DNA from: CAIRDP01 sp037138335
Lineage (GTDB): Bacteria > Bacteroidota > Bacteroidia > Bacteroidales > FEN-979
Length of the DNA: 64,000 nucleotides
Assembly: GCA_037138335.1 (NCBI GenBank)
Contig: JBAXIO010000001.1
Span: 1-64,000 of the forward strand
Reading direction: 5' to 3'
This document shows positions 36,661 through 44,252 of this stretch, one piece after another. The notes beneath the pieces were generated by a model. The model saw only the letters and a program-made list of their open reading frames with translations. It was not told the origin of the DNA and searched no databases. Position 1 is the stretch's first letter, and the number at the start of each line of letters is the position of its first letter. A program made the translations under genes and the position numbers.

Positions 36661-38136
36661 ATGGCTAAAGATTTCCCAACCCGTGCAGAGAATTATTCCC
36701 AATGGTATAATGATCTGGTAATCAAGGCCGATTTGGCCGAAAATTCTGCCGTCAGAGGTTGTATGGTAATAAAACCATACGGTTATGCTATCTGGGAGAA
36801 GATACAATCAACCCTGGATAAAAAGTTTAAGGATACCGGACATTCGAATGTGTACTTCCCGATCTTCATACCGAAGTCTTTCTTCAGCAAGGAAGCCAGC
36901 CATGTTGAAGGATTTGCGAAAGAATGCGCCGTGGTCACCCATTACAGGCTTAAGAACTCACCCGACGGTAAAGGTGTTATTGTTGACGAGGATGCAAAAC
37001 TTGAAGAAGAGCTAATCATTCGTCCGACTTCAGAAACGATCATTTGGGATACCTATAAGAACTGGATAAAATCATACCGCGACCTCCCGTTGCTTTATAA
37101 CCAATGGGCTAATGTCGTGAGGTGGGAAATGCGGACAAGGCTTTTTCTCCGTACTGCTGAATTCCTCTGGCAGGAAGGCCATACCGCCCATGCAACTAAG
37201 GAAGAAGCCATCCGCGAAGCGGAAACCATGCTGGATGTTTATGCTGATTTCGCTGAGAACTGGATGGCCATCCCGGTCCTGAAAGGTGTTAAATCGCCTG
37301 GCGAACGTTTTGCCGGCGCCATTGAAACATATGCAATTGAGGCACTTATGCAGGACGGTAAAGCGCTCCAGGCCGGTACTTCCCATTTCCTCGGGCAGAA
37401 TTTCGCAAAGGCCTTTGATGTGAAGTTCCTCAACCGTGAAAACCAGCTGGATTACGTATGGGCCACTTCATGGGGGGTCTCAACCCGACTGATGGGTGCC
37501 CTGGTGATGGCTCATTCTGATGACAACGGACTGGTTCTGCCTCCTAAGCTTGCACCGATCCAGGTTGTGATTGTGCCGGTATTTAAAAATGAAGAGCAGC
37601 TGGTTGCAATTTCAAGCGTCGTGATTCCGGTGAAGAAGGCCTTGGAAAGCAGGGGGGTCTCGGTAAAATATGATGACAGGGACACTCATAAACCCGGCTG
37701 GAAATTTTCGGAATATGAGTTTAAAGGGGTCCCCCTGAGGATTACCGTCGGCCCCCGCGATATAGAGAACAAAACCGTTGAGATCGCCCGCCGCGACACA
37801 CTTGAAAAGGAAACCCTGCAGATCACCGATATAGAGGAAAAAGTCGTTCATCTCCTCGACCAGATCCAGAAAAACATGTTCGACAGGGCTTTATCGTTCA
37901 GGGAACAGAATACCTTTAGTGTAAATACTTGGGATGAGTTCGTGGATACCATCGAGAACAGGGGAGGTTTCATTTCGGCTCACTGGGACGGAACGGCTGA
38001 AACAGAAGAAAAGATAAAGGAAGCAACAAAGGCAACCATCCGTGTTATACCATTAAACAACGTCAAGGAAAACGGGCGTTGCGTTTATTCGGGGAACCCT
38101 TCCGAACAGAGGGTGATCTTTGCCCGGGCGTACTAG
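36661..38136 (+). CDS. proS: Prolyl-tRNA synthetase, short eukaryote/archaea-like type
   Basis: Charges tRNA(Pro). 491 residues, much shorter than the 570-residue bacterial form with its editing insert, so this is the type 3 enzyme. Class II motifs: motif 1 GCMVIKPYGYAIWEKIQ, motif 2 RWEMRTRLFLRTAEFLWQEGHTAH, motif 3 GALVMAHSDDNGLVLPP. The C-terminal anticodon domain has VKYDDRDTHKPGWKFSEYE. It ends in RAY. The editing domain for mischarged Ala-tRNA(Pro) is absent, as expected for this type. It shares the tetramer CTAG with the convergent next gene. Confidence 0.97.
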   Translation: MAKDFPTRAENYSQWYNDLVIKADLAENSAVRGCMVIKPYGYAIWEKIQSTLDKKFKDTGHSNVYFPIFIPKSFFSKEASHVEGFAKECAVVTHYRLKNSPDGKGVIVDEDAKLEEELIIRPTSETIIWDTYKNWIKSYRDLPLLYNQWANVVRWEMRTRLFLRTAEFLWQEGHTAHATKEEAIREAETMLDVYADFAENWMAIPVLKGVKSPGERFAGAIETYAIEALMQDGKALQAGTSHFLGQNFAKAFDVKFLNRENQLDYVWATSWGVSTRLMGALVMAHSDDNGLVLPPKLAPIQVVIVPVFKNEEQLVAISSVVIPVKKALESRGVSVKYDDRDTHKPGWKFSEYEFKGVPLRITVGPRDIENKTVEIARRDTLEKETLQITDIEEKVVHLLDQIQKNMFDRALSFREQNTFSVNTWDEFVDTIENRGGFISAHWDGTAETEEKIKEATKATIRVIPLNNVKENGRCVYSGNPSEQRVIFARAY

Positions 38137-38912
38137 GGATAGAAAGGTTCCAGCACCCCGCTTCCTGTTATTTTCCCACCGACTGTGGGTGGGTCGCCCG
38201 TATAATAAACACTTCCAATGTTTGATATGATTGCATACAGGTTGACGCTCACATTAACATAACAGTTGTTTGTCCCCCTGTTATTAACAGAACAATACCT
38301 CGTGGCAAGGTCCTTCGTTTGGATCAGACCCATATCGTTCAGGTAAAAATCGGCAATGTCGCAACGCCCGTGCAGGTTATAGTCGGCAGTCCCCATATTC
38401 ATTATAAACCAGCCCTTATTATAGTTCAGGGCCAGGTCAAAACTCCCGCATCCGCCCCAGACTTCTATTTTAATTGAATCCCCCGAAAGCGTGTTTGCCG
38501 AACTTACATTGCCGGCAGCATTGTAATAAATCTTCCAGAGATGGTGCACTGAAACATGCACATCAAGTGGTTTTTCATAGCTTCTGAGCCAATTGCAGGC
38601 GTTGAGGTTGCGTATCGTCAGCTGACGGTCATGTATTTCGGTTGTGATCCCTGAAATGACATTGCTCCCGGCTTCAACCGTAATCCTGTTAACGGAATCC
38701 TCCGTGAGGATGAGATTCACGTTATCGCCAAGATCAATACTGTCGAATGGGGTTACAGGGCGTTCCTGCATGATTACAGTTCCTGAATTGGTAAAACACT
38801 TCCCCCCCTTTGAGCAGGACATAATTGAGACCGATCCCGAAATGCCTGCCAGGATGAAAATGAAGCAGTATATGATGCTTTTATTTGATCGTTTTTTTAC
38901 CATATAATACAT
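38133..38912 (-). CDS. DUF2807 (head-GIN) putative adhesin, lipoprotein
   Basis: 259 residues. Signal with lipobox SIMSC near residue 33, then PVTPFDSIDLGDNVNLILTEDS and a run of short beta strands (ITTEIHDRQLTIRN, IEVWGGCGSFDL, YNLHGRCDIADFY). This matches the DUF2807 parallel beta-helix fold called head-GIN in Bacteroidota. Function is unproven and the adhesin label is tentative. An ATG at 38903 is an alternative start. The 5' end overlaps the PagL-like gene upstream by 32 bases. Confidence 0.8.
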   Translation of the reverse strand: MYYMVKKRSNKSIIYCFIFILAGISGSVSIMSCSKGGKCFTNSGTVIMQERPVTPFDSIDLGDNVNLILTEDSVNRITVEAGSNVISGITTEIHDRQLTIRNLNACNWLRSYEKPLDVHVSVHHLWKIYYNAAGNVSSANTLSGDSIKIEVWGGCGSFDLALNYNKGWFIMNMGTADYNLHGRCDIADFYLNDMGLIQTKDLATRYCSVNNRGTNNCYVNVSVNLYAIISNIGSVYYTGDPPTVGGKITGSGVLEPFYP

Positions 38913-40065
38913 TAAAATTATAACCCAGCCCCCAGCCGATATAATCGGCCCGGCCGAAATGGACCTTCAGCAGCACATGGGCAAACAAGTTCTTTGTGAA
39001 ATTATACTGGAAGCAGAGTTTCTCATAAAGGGGACCGTTACTCTTTTCCTTGCCCGAAAGATATACCCCGAGGTTCATAATAAAACCCAGTTTCCCGAGC
39101 ATCAATTCATACGCAGCATTGATTCCCGGCCTTGCGATGTCGACGGGGCTGGTTGTGGTTATTCCGGCCGACTCCAGGATCTTTTTATGGGATGCATCGT
39201 ACGAAAGGTCGAGCCCCATACCAAATTTACTTTTCCTGCTGACCTGGAAGAATGTGTTTTCAAAAAGATGGTAGACTAAAAAATTCTGCCCGAATTCCGA
39301 TTGCATATTTTTATACCCGATGGCAGCCCCGAAATTGAATTCAATAGCTTTCCTGATCGTGGTTGAAAAGGGTTCGGTCGGAGCGATATAACGGTCGCCG
39401 ATATCTTTATTGTCCCTCACCGGTTTGAATGCAAGTCCGATGTTGACAAGAGGAGCATTCAGGCCGTAATTGGGAGTTTTAAGTGAGCCGTTCGAGAAGT
39501 GCTGAAGGCTTATGCCTGCAGTCAGTGTAAAGTATTCGCTCAGCTCGTAACGGGCCTCCAGCATCAGGTTGATTGCGGCATTGAGGTGGGAACCGATAGC
39601 GATGTCCTTATAGTTGTTAATCCTGTCGAACTTCTTTGTGAGATAGCCCAATCCAAGGGCGAAACGGAACCCGAAGGTAAAAGCCTTCGATTTAAATAAG
39701 GGGAAATTGACGAAAGGCATAAGTGCAAAGGAGCTTCCGAGGATTGGATTACCACCCAGCGGGCTGTAGAAGAATGTCATGCCCAGGATCGGGTAGTTGA
39801 ATGCCCTCTCCCAACGCTGCCGTCCGTAAGTAAGCTTTTCAATACTGAATTCAAAAGCAGGGAAATGAGCATTGAACAGCTGCAGTTCGAGGTGCTGGGC
39901 GTAAAGGAACCCATAATGGATCTTGGCTTCCAGGATAATGTTGGAAGTAAACAGCTTGTGTTCATACTGGGCTCTTGAGCTGAACGGACAGCTAAGGATG
40001 ATCATCAGGACGATGGTCATAAGCAGGCGGATCCGGAATTTTTTTTGCTTCAAGGGCTTAAGCAT
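38881..40065 (-). CDS. PagL-like lipid A deacylase / acyloxyacyl hydrolase
   Basis: About 394 residues. Signal peptide RLLMTIVLMIILSCPFSSRAQ, then a beta-barrel-like body. LQHFSNGSLKTPNYGLNAPLVNIG contains the His-x-Ser-Asn cluster of PagL enzymes, which remove the 3-position acyl chain from lipid A. Family members in Bacteroidota are annotated acyloxyacyl hydrolase. I chose ATG 40065; an in-frame ATG at 40101 lies within the probable promoter region. A minus-strand -7 element TAATTTTG at 40086-40093 supports the shorter form. Confidence 0.78.
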   Translation of the reverse strand: MLKPLKQKKFRIRLLMTIVLMIILSCPFSSRAQYEHKLFTSNIILEAKIHYGFLYAQHLELQLFNAHFPAFEFSIEKLTYGRQRWERAFNYPILGMTFFYSPLGGNPILGSSFALMPFVNFPLFKSKAFTFGFRFALGLGYLTKKFDRINNYKDIAIGSHLNAAINLMLEARYELSEYFTLTAGISLQHFSNGSLKTPNYGLNAPLVNIGLAFKPVRDNKDIGDRYIAPTEPFSTTIRKAIEFNFGAAIGYKNMQSEFGQNFLVYHLFENTFFQVSRKSKFGMGLDLSYDASHKKILESAGITTTSPVDIARPGINAAYELMLGKLGFIMNLGVYLSGKEKSNGPLYEKLCFQYNFTKNLFAHVLLKVHFGRADYIGWGLGYNFNVLYGKKTIK

Positions 40066-40085
40066 TTTCAATATTTGCGTCTTTG

Positions 40086-40093
40086 CAAAATTA
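40086..40093 (-). promoter_or_regulatory. -7 element of PagL-like gene
   Basis: Minus-strand TAATTTTG fits TAnnTTTG and lies 20 bases before the chosen ATG at 40065. Together with the mazG element at 40131 it forms a compact divergent promoter region. Confidence 0.4.
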
Positions 40094-40130
40094 TGGAACA
40101 TTGGACTTCAGCCGCTATTGCTGAAATGCT

Positions 40131-40138
40131 TATTTTTG
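40131..40138 (+). promoter_or_regulatory. -7 element of mazG
   Basis: TATTTTTG, ending 14 bases before the mazG ATG at 40153, so the 5' leader would be very short. Confidence 0.45.
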
Positions 40139-40152
40139 CCAAAAGACCGATA

Positions 40153-40935
40153 ATGCAGGAAAAACTTGCCGCTTTTGGGCGATTACTGGAAATCATGGAC
40201 GAACTCAGGGCCAAATGCCCCTGGGATAAAAAGCAGACACTCGCAAGCCTGAGATATCTCACCATTGAAGAAACCTATGAATTATCCGATTCCATTATTG
40301 AGATGGACCTTGAATCTGTCAAGAAGGAGTTGGGAGACCTCATGCTGCACCTGGTTTTTTATTCGAAAATTGCATCGGAGACCGGGGCCTTCGATATCAC
40401 CGACGTCCTTAACAACATTATCGAGAAGCTGATTCACCGCCACCCGCATATTTTCGGTGATGTAATCGTTAAGGATGCAAAGGAAGTACATGATAACTGG
40501 GAAAAGATCAAACTGAAAGAAAAAGGGAATAAATCGGTACTGTCAGGGGTTCCCCAGTCCCTGCCGGCCATGGTAAAAGCATACAGGATACAGGAGAAGG
40601 CCAGCGGTGTGGGGTTCGACTGGGAAAAGCCCGAACAGGTTTGGGAGAAAGTTCAGGAGGAAATCCTGGAATTGCGCGAAAACGTTCAGAATAATTCAAA
40701 TCATGCCAGAAAGGAAGACGAGCTAGGCGACCTCCTCTTCGCCCTGGTCAATTACGCCCGGTTTATCGAAGTCAATCCTGAAGACGCCCTGGAAAGGACA
40801 AACCGGAAGTTCATCCGCCGTTTCCAGTTTCTTGAAGAAAGCGCGAAAAGCCTGGGGAAATCACTTCACGAGATGAGCCTTTCAGAAATGGATGTTTACT
40901 GGAACAAGGCCAAAGCAATGGAGAACCCCTTGTGA
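40153..40935 (+). CDS. mazG: Nucleoside triphosphate pyrophosphohydrolase MazG
   Basis: Hydrolyses NTPs and dNTPs to NMPs plus PPi, cleaning the nucleotide pool. 260 residues with two MazG domains: the first has RAKCPWDKKQTLASLRYLTIEETYELSD and KKELGDLMLHLVFYSKIA, the second VGFDWEKPEQVWEKVQEEILELRE and DELGDLLFALVNYARF. ATG 40153 fits the usual start; the reading frame opens 108 bases earlier. The last 16 codons form the first unit of a 64 base tandem repeat that continues past the stop. Confidence 0.95.
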   Translation: MQEKLAAFGRLLEIMDELRAKCPWDKKQTLASLRYLTIEETYELSDSIIEMDLESVKKELGDLMLHLVFYSKIASETGAFDITDVLNNIIEKLIHRHPHIFGDVIVKDAKEVHDNWEKIKLKEKGNKSVLSGVPQSLPAMVKAYRIQEKASGVGFDWEKPEQVWEKVQEEILELRENVQNNSNHARKEDELGDLLFALVNYARFIEVNPEDALERTNRKFIRRFQFLEESAKSLGKSLHEMSLSEMDVYWNKAKAMENPL

Positions 40936-41041
40936 AATGACCCTGATGTTAATGGATGTAAGTAAAAACGAGGCCAAGGAACTCGGGAACCTCTTGTGAA
41001 ATAATACTGTTAGCAATGGATGTAAGTAAAGACAGGGCCAT
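40887..41041. repeat. 64-bp tandem repeat of the mazG 3' end
   Basis: Three copies start at 40887, 40951 and 41015, period exactly 64. Copy 1 is the end of mazG with its stop, copy 2 is complete and copy 3 is partial. Each begins AATGGATGT. Copies 1 and 2 agree at about two thirds of positions by hand count. It occupies the gap up to the PAP2 gene. Confidence 0.8.
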
Positions 41042-41059
41042 CGAAATCCAACCGCACTT

Positions 41060-41881
41060 ATGTTCGTGAGAAGAGCATTCCTTTTGCTTTTTGCGATTAT
41101 TTCCATGCCGGCATCTTATGCCCGGGAGGTACCCGATACCCTGCATAAAAACCCTTCGATGATCGATCTCCGGCTGGTGAAGTCGGGGCTTGCCGATGCC
41201 AGGGATATTGTTATTGCACCGGTGAGGTGGAACGAGGCCCGGTGGGCCATTGCATTCGGGGTAACAGGACTTACGATAGGTCTTGTAACCCAGGATCTTG
41301 TTATTCAGCAGTTTGTACAGAGAAACCGGACGTCCTTCCTGGATGCAGTAAGCAAATACGCTCTTGAGCCATGGGGAAGCGGATTGTATACCATTCCGGC
41401 GATGGGCCTGATGTATGGATTAAGCTTCGCCCTGCATGATAAAAAAGCCAGGATGGCTGCAATGAAAGGAGTTGAAGCCTTTGTTTATGCTGCAATAGCG
41501 GCCCAAATATTAAAACAGCTTACCCACCGGGAGCGGCCGGTCCAGAGTGACACACCTGACCCGTTTTACTGGCAAGGGCCAATAGGGCCAATCAATCTGA
41601 CTTCTTTTCCTTCAGGCCATTCCGCGGCCGCTTTCGCAGTGGCCACGGTCATCGCGTCAGCGTATAAAAAAACGGTCTGGGTCCCAGTGCTCTGCTATTC
41701 ACTGGCTTCGCTCACGGCCTTGTCCAGGATCTATGATAATGAACACTGGATGTCGGATGTGGTGATGGGCTCAGCGATAGGTTTGGCAATAGGCCAGACC
41801 GTTTTCAGGAATTCGGTCAGGTTTAAGCTTATACCCACTGGTCCTGAAGGGCCGGGGTTAACGCTTGTTTACCGTTTGTGA
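41060..41881 (+). CDS. PAP2-family membrane phosphatase
   Basis: 273 residues with a cleavable-looking N-terminal signal and several membrane helices. All three acid-phosphatase motifs are present: KQLTHRERP, SFPSGHSAAA and SRIYDNEHWMSDVV. Candidates are undecaprenyl-diphosphate, phosphatidylglycerol-phosphate or lipid A phosphatase; sequence alone does not decide. Its TGA directly abuts the stop of the convergent peroxiredoxin gene (TGATCA). Confidence 0.88.
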   Translation: MFVRRAFLLLFAIISMPASYAREVPDTLHKNPSMIDLRLVKSGLADARDIVIAPVRWNEARWAIAFGVTGLTIGLVTQDLVIQQFVQRNRTSFLDAVSKYALEPWGSGLYTIPAMGLMYGLSFALHDKKARMAAMKGVEAFVYAAIAAQILKQLTHRERPVQSDTPDPFYWQGPIGPINLTSFPSGHSAAAFAVATVIASAYKKTVWVPVLCYSLASLTALSRIYDNEHWMSDVVMGSAIGLAIGQTVFRNSVRFKLIPTGPEGPGLTLVYRL

Positions 41882-42514
41882 TCAATGTTTTGAAAGGTAG
41901 CTGGCAACACCTTCAGATGAGGCCTTCATACCTTCGTCACCCTTATGCCAGTTGGCCGGGCAAACTTCACCATTCTCTTCGAAGAACTGTAATGCATCAA
42001 CCATGCGGATCGCTTCATCAACACTGCGCCCGAGGGGAAGGTCGTTGATCAGCTGATGGCGCACGATGCCTTGTTTGTCGATCAGGAAGAGACCGCGGTA
42101 TGCAACGGGCCCGCCTTCAAATTCCATGCTGCCTTCTTCGGTATAGAGATATTCACCGGCAAGTACGTCATAGTTTGCCGAAATAGTCTTGGAAAGGTCG
42201 GAAACGATTGGGAATTTAACGCCTTTTATTCCGCCGTTCTTCTTTTCAGTGTTGAGCCATGCCCAATGTGAAAACTTGGAGTCGATGGAACAACCAACAA
42301 CAGCCACATTGCGTTTCTCAAATTCGGCGAGTTTTTCCTGGAATGCCAGGATCTCGGTCGGACAAACAAAAGTAAAATCGAGGGGATAAAAGAAGAACAC
42401 TACATGTTTCTTCCCGATAAACTGTTCAAGAGAAAATTTTTCTACAAATTCACCGCCGTTGATAACGGCATCAGCTTCAAAATACGGAGCTTTTTTTCCA
42501 ACTAATACTGCCAT
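41882..42514 (-). CDS. 2-Cys peroxiredoxin (AhpC/Prx1 type)
   Basis: Thiol peroxidase, 210 residues. Peroxidatic Cys in FFYPLDFTFVCPTEILAFQEK (near residue 50) with the conserved Pro/Thr/Arg environment; resolving Cys in NGEVCPANWHKGDEGM near the end. KGVKFPIVSD and the GGPVAYRGLFLIDKQG strand complete the Prx fold. A -7 element TATCTTTG stands 37 bases upstream. Confidence 0.95.
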   Translation of the reverse strand: MAVLVGKKAPYFEADAVINGGEFVEKFSLEQFIGKKHVVFFFYPLDFTFVCPTEILAFQEKLAEFEKRNVAVVGCSIDSKFSHWAWLNTEKKNGGIKGVKFPIVSDLSKTISANYDVLAGEYLYTEEGSMEFEGGPVAYRGLFLIDKQGIVRHQLINDLPLGRSVDEAIRMVDALQFFEENGEVCPANWHKGDEGMKASSEGVASYLSKH

Positions 42515-42550
42515 AACAAATCAATTTAAGTTAATTACTGTTTAATGCCG

Positions 42551-42558
42551 CAAAGATA
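42551..42558 (-). promoter_or_regulatory. -7 element of peroxiredoxin gene
   Basis: Minus-strand TATCTTTG fits TAnnTTTG. No clear -33 box. Confidence 0.45.
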
Positions 42559-42616
42559 CGGCAATTATTTAGAAACGTTATTAATAAATGGTTAAATTTT
42601 TAATGTCTGCGGATGG

Positions 42617-42748
42617 CAGGGTGCCTGGATAACTGGATAACTGGATGGCTGGTCTCCAGGTAACCTAGTAACCCAGTAACCTAGTAACCCAGTAACCTAG
42701 TAACCCAGTAACCCAGTAACCCAGTAGCCCAGTAGCCCAGTAACCTAT
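42617..42748. repeat. 8-bp tandem repeat array, mainly TAACCYAG
   Basis: GGATAACT-like units (about 42624-42645) lead into eleven successive octamers from 42661: TAACCTAG and TAACCCAG alternate, then TAGCCCAG twice. The array runs into the TolC-family stop codon at 42745-42747. The remaining part of the gap before it (42559-42616) shows nothing else. Confidence 0.9.
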
Positions 42749-44244
42749 AGCTTGATATCTTTAATGTTGAACTGAAGCAGCTCATTCTTGCGGAAATCAA
42801 AGAGGGTGAGCTTTCTTATCTCGTAATAACTCTGCCAGTATGTTTGCAGGGCATTGTAATAGTTTTTCTGGGCGTTGTCGGTTTCGATCTGGGCATTGTT
42901 GAGGTCGAGGATGCTGTTGATCTTCCCGATGAGGTACCTGCCTTTGGTGACGTCATAGCTTTTGCTGGCAACCGTATCGGATTTGGCGGCTATCATCAGC
43001 TGGCGTTCCTGCATGTTGAACTGGACGACTTTAAGGTAAATGTTCCTCTGGAAATCAACCAGTTCCTGCTCCACCGAATTTTTTACAATTTCCTGCTGTG
43101 ACTGCGCCATTTTGATCTTTCCCCTGGCCACTCCCCAGTCGACGATAGGCACCGTGAATTGCAGGCCGACCTGTTGCTGGTCCAGGGGTTTGTAATAGGC
43201 GTCGGGAATATTGTCTCCGCTTTGGGTCAAACCGAAAATAGCGGTCAGGTTTGCATCGAACCTCCCTTCGGTTTTGGCCCTGTTAACATCCCTTGCGGCT
43301 TCAAGCAATCGCCTCTGGAAGTCAAGGGCGCTCGACGTATTGTGAATAGCCTGCTGGACGGCATTCACCGGGTCGATGTGGAAGAAGCTGATATCGGCCG
43401 GGGGCATAAGGTTGATACTTGAGGTATCCTTGATGCGCAGGTAGGATTTCAACCTGAACATGGCATTGTCAACGGCAAGATTTGCATTGTCAATTGCTGC
43501 CTGTGCTTTCAGAAAATTCAATTCAAGCTGCAGGAGATCGTTTTCTGCTATTTTCCCCAGCTGGTACCTGCCTTTTGCTATCCGGTAAAGGGTATCGGAG
43601 TTCTTCAGGTTGGTCATTGCGATCTTTTTATCGATCTGCGCCTGCAATAACCCGAAGAAATAATTCGTAGTGGTCATCGAAAGCTGTTCAATGTCTTCGA
43701 GATAGCGTTTTTTTGCCTGGTCGAATTTAAGTGGTTGTATTTTACGGTCCCAGCGGTAGGGATTATACTGGAACAGGGGTTGCGTATAACCTATGTTAAC
43801 CGGGGTTGACAAATAAGAAGTGATGGTTGAATCGGTATGGTTGTCCAGCCGCTGCAGCCCGCTTTTGAGAAACACGTTACCCCCGGTGATACCTATTTTC
43901 TGGTTCAGGTAGGCATTGGCGGTATAGGTGGTATTCTGCTGATGAACATAGCTCACGGACCCGTCGGGATAAACATATTTCTGAAATCCGCTTTGTATTT
44001 CAGGTATGGTGCCGTCCACGTATAAGTTTGGGAGGTAGGTTGCCCTGAAAGTCCTGTATTCCCAGAAGCTGGAGCGGAAGATCTGTTTGGCGTTAAGTGC
44101 GTCGGCCGATTGTTGTCTGGCAATATCAAGAGCTTCCCTGAGTGTAAGCGGGCGGCTGGTAGTCTGGCAGCCTGCCTCATTTATGGGCAGGAAACCAAGT
44201 GAAATCGATATCAGCAATAAGGAAAGCAGGGCTTTCATAGTCAT
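42745..44244 (-). CDS. TolC-family outer membrane efflux protein
   Basis: 499 residues with an N-terminal signal and the two repeated TolC segments, each rich in long amphipathic helices (SLTLREALDIARQQSADALN, DLLQLELNFLKAQAAIDNANLAVDNA, IGKINSILDLNNAQIETDNAQKN). It forms the outer membrane tunnel for type I or tripartite export. It is followed upstream by an FtsX-type permease (8 bases) and an adaptor gene (7 bases), making a tripartite set. Confidence 0.88.
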   Translation of the reverse strand: MTMKALLSLLLISISLGFLPINEAGCQTTSRPLTLREALDIARQQSADALNAKQIFRSSFWEYRTFRATYLPNLYVDGTIPEIQSGFQKYVYPDGSVSYVHQQNTTYTANAYLNQKIGITGGNVFLKSGLQRLDNHTDSTITSYLSTPVNIGYTQPLFQYNPYRWDRKIQPLKFDQAKKRYLEDIEQLSMTTTNYFFGLLQAQIDKKIAMTNLKNSDTLYRIAKGRYQLGKIAENDLLQLELNFLKAQAAIDNANLAVDNAMFRLKSYLRIKDTSSINLMPPADISFFHIDPVNAVQQAIHNTSSALDFQRRLLEAARDVNRAKTEGRFDANLTAIFGLTQSGDNIPDAYYKPLDQQQVGLQFTVPIVDWGVARGKIKMAQSQQEIVKNSVEQELVDFQRNIYLKVVQFNMQERQLMIAAKSDTVASKSYDVTKGRYLIGKINSILDLNNAQIETDNAQKNYYNALQTYWQSYYEIRKLTLFDFRKNELLQFNIKDIKL

Positions 44245-44252
44245 ACTGTTGT

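Noticed and set aside
42661..42748. CRISPR array
   Set aside because: Units are 8 bp and contiguous without spacers; no cas genes present.
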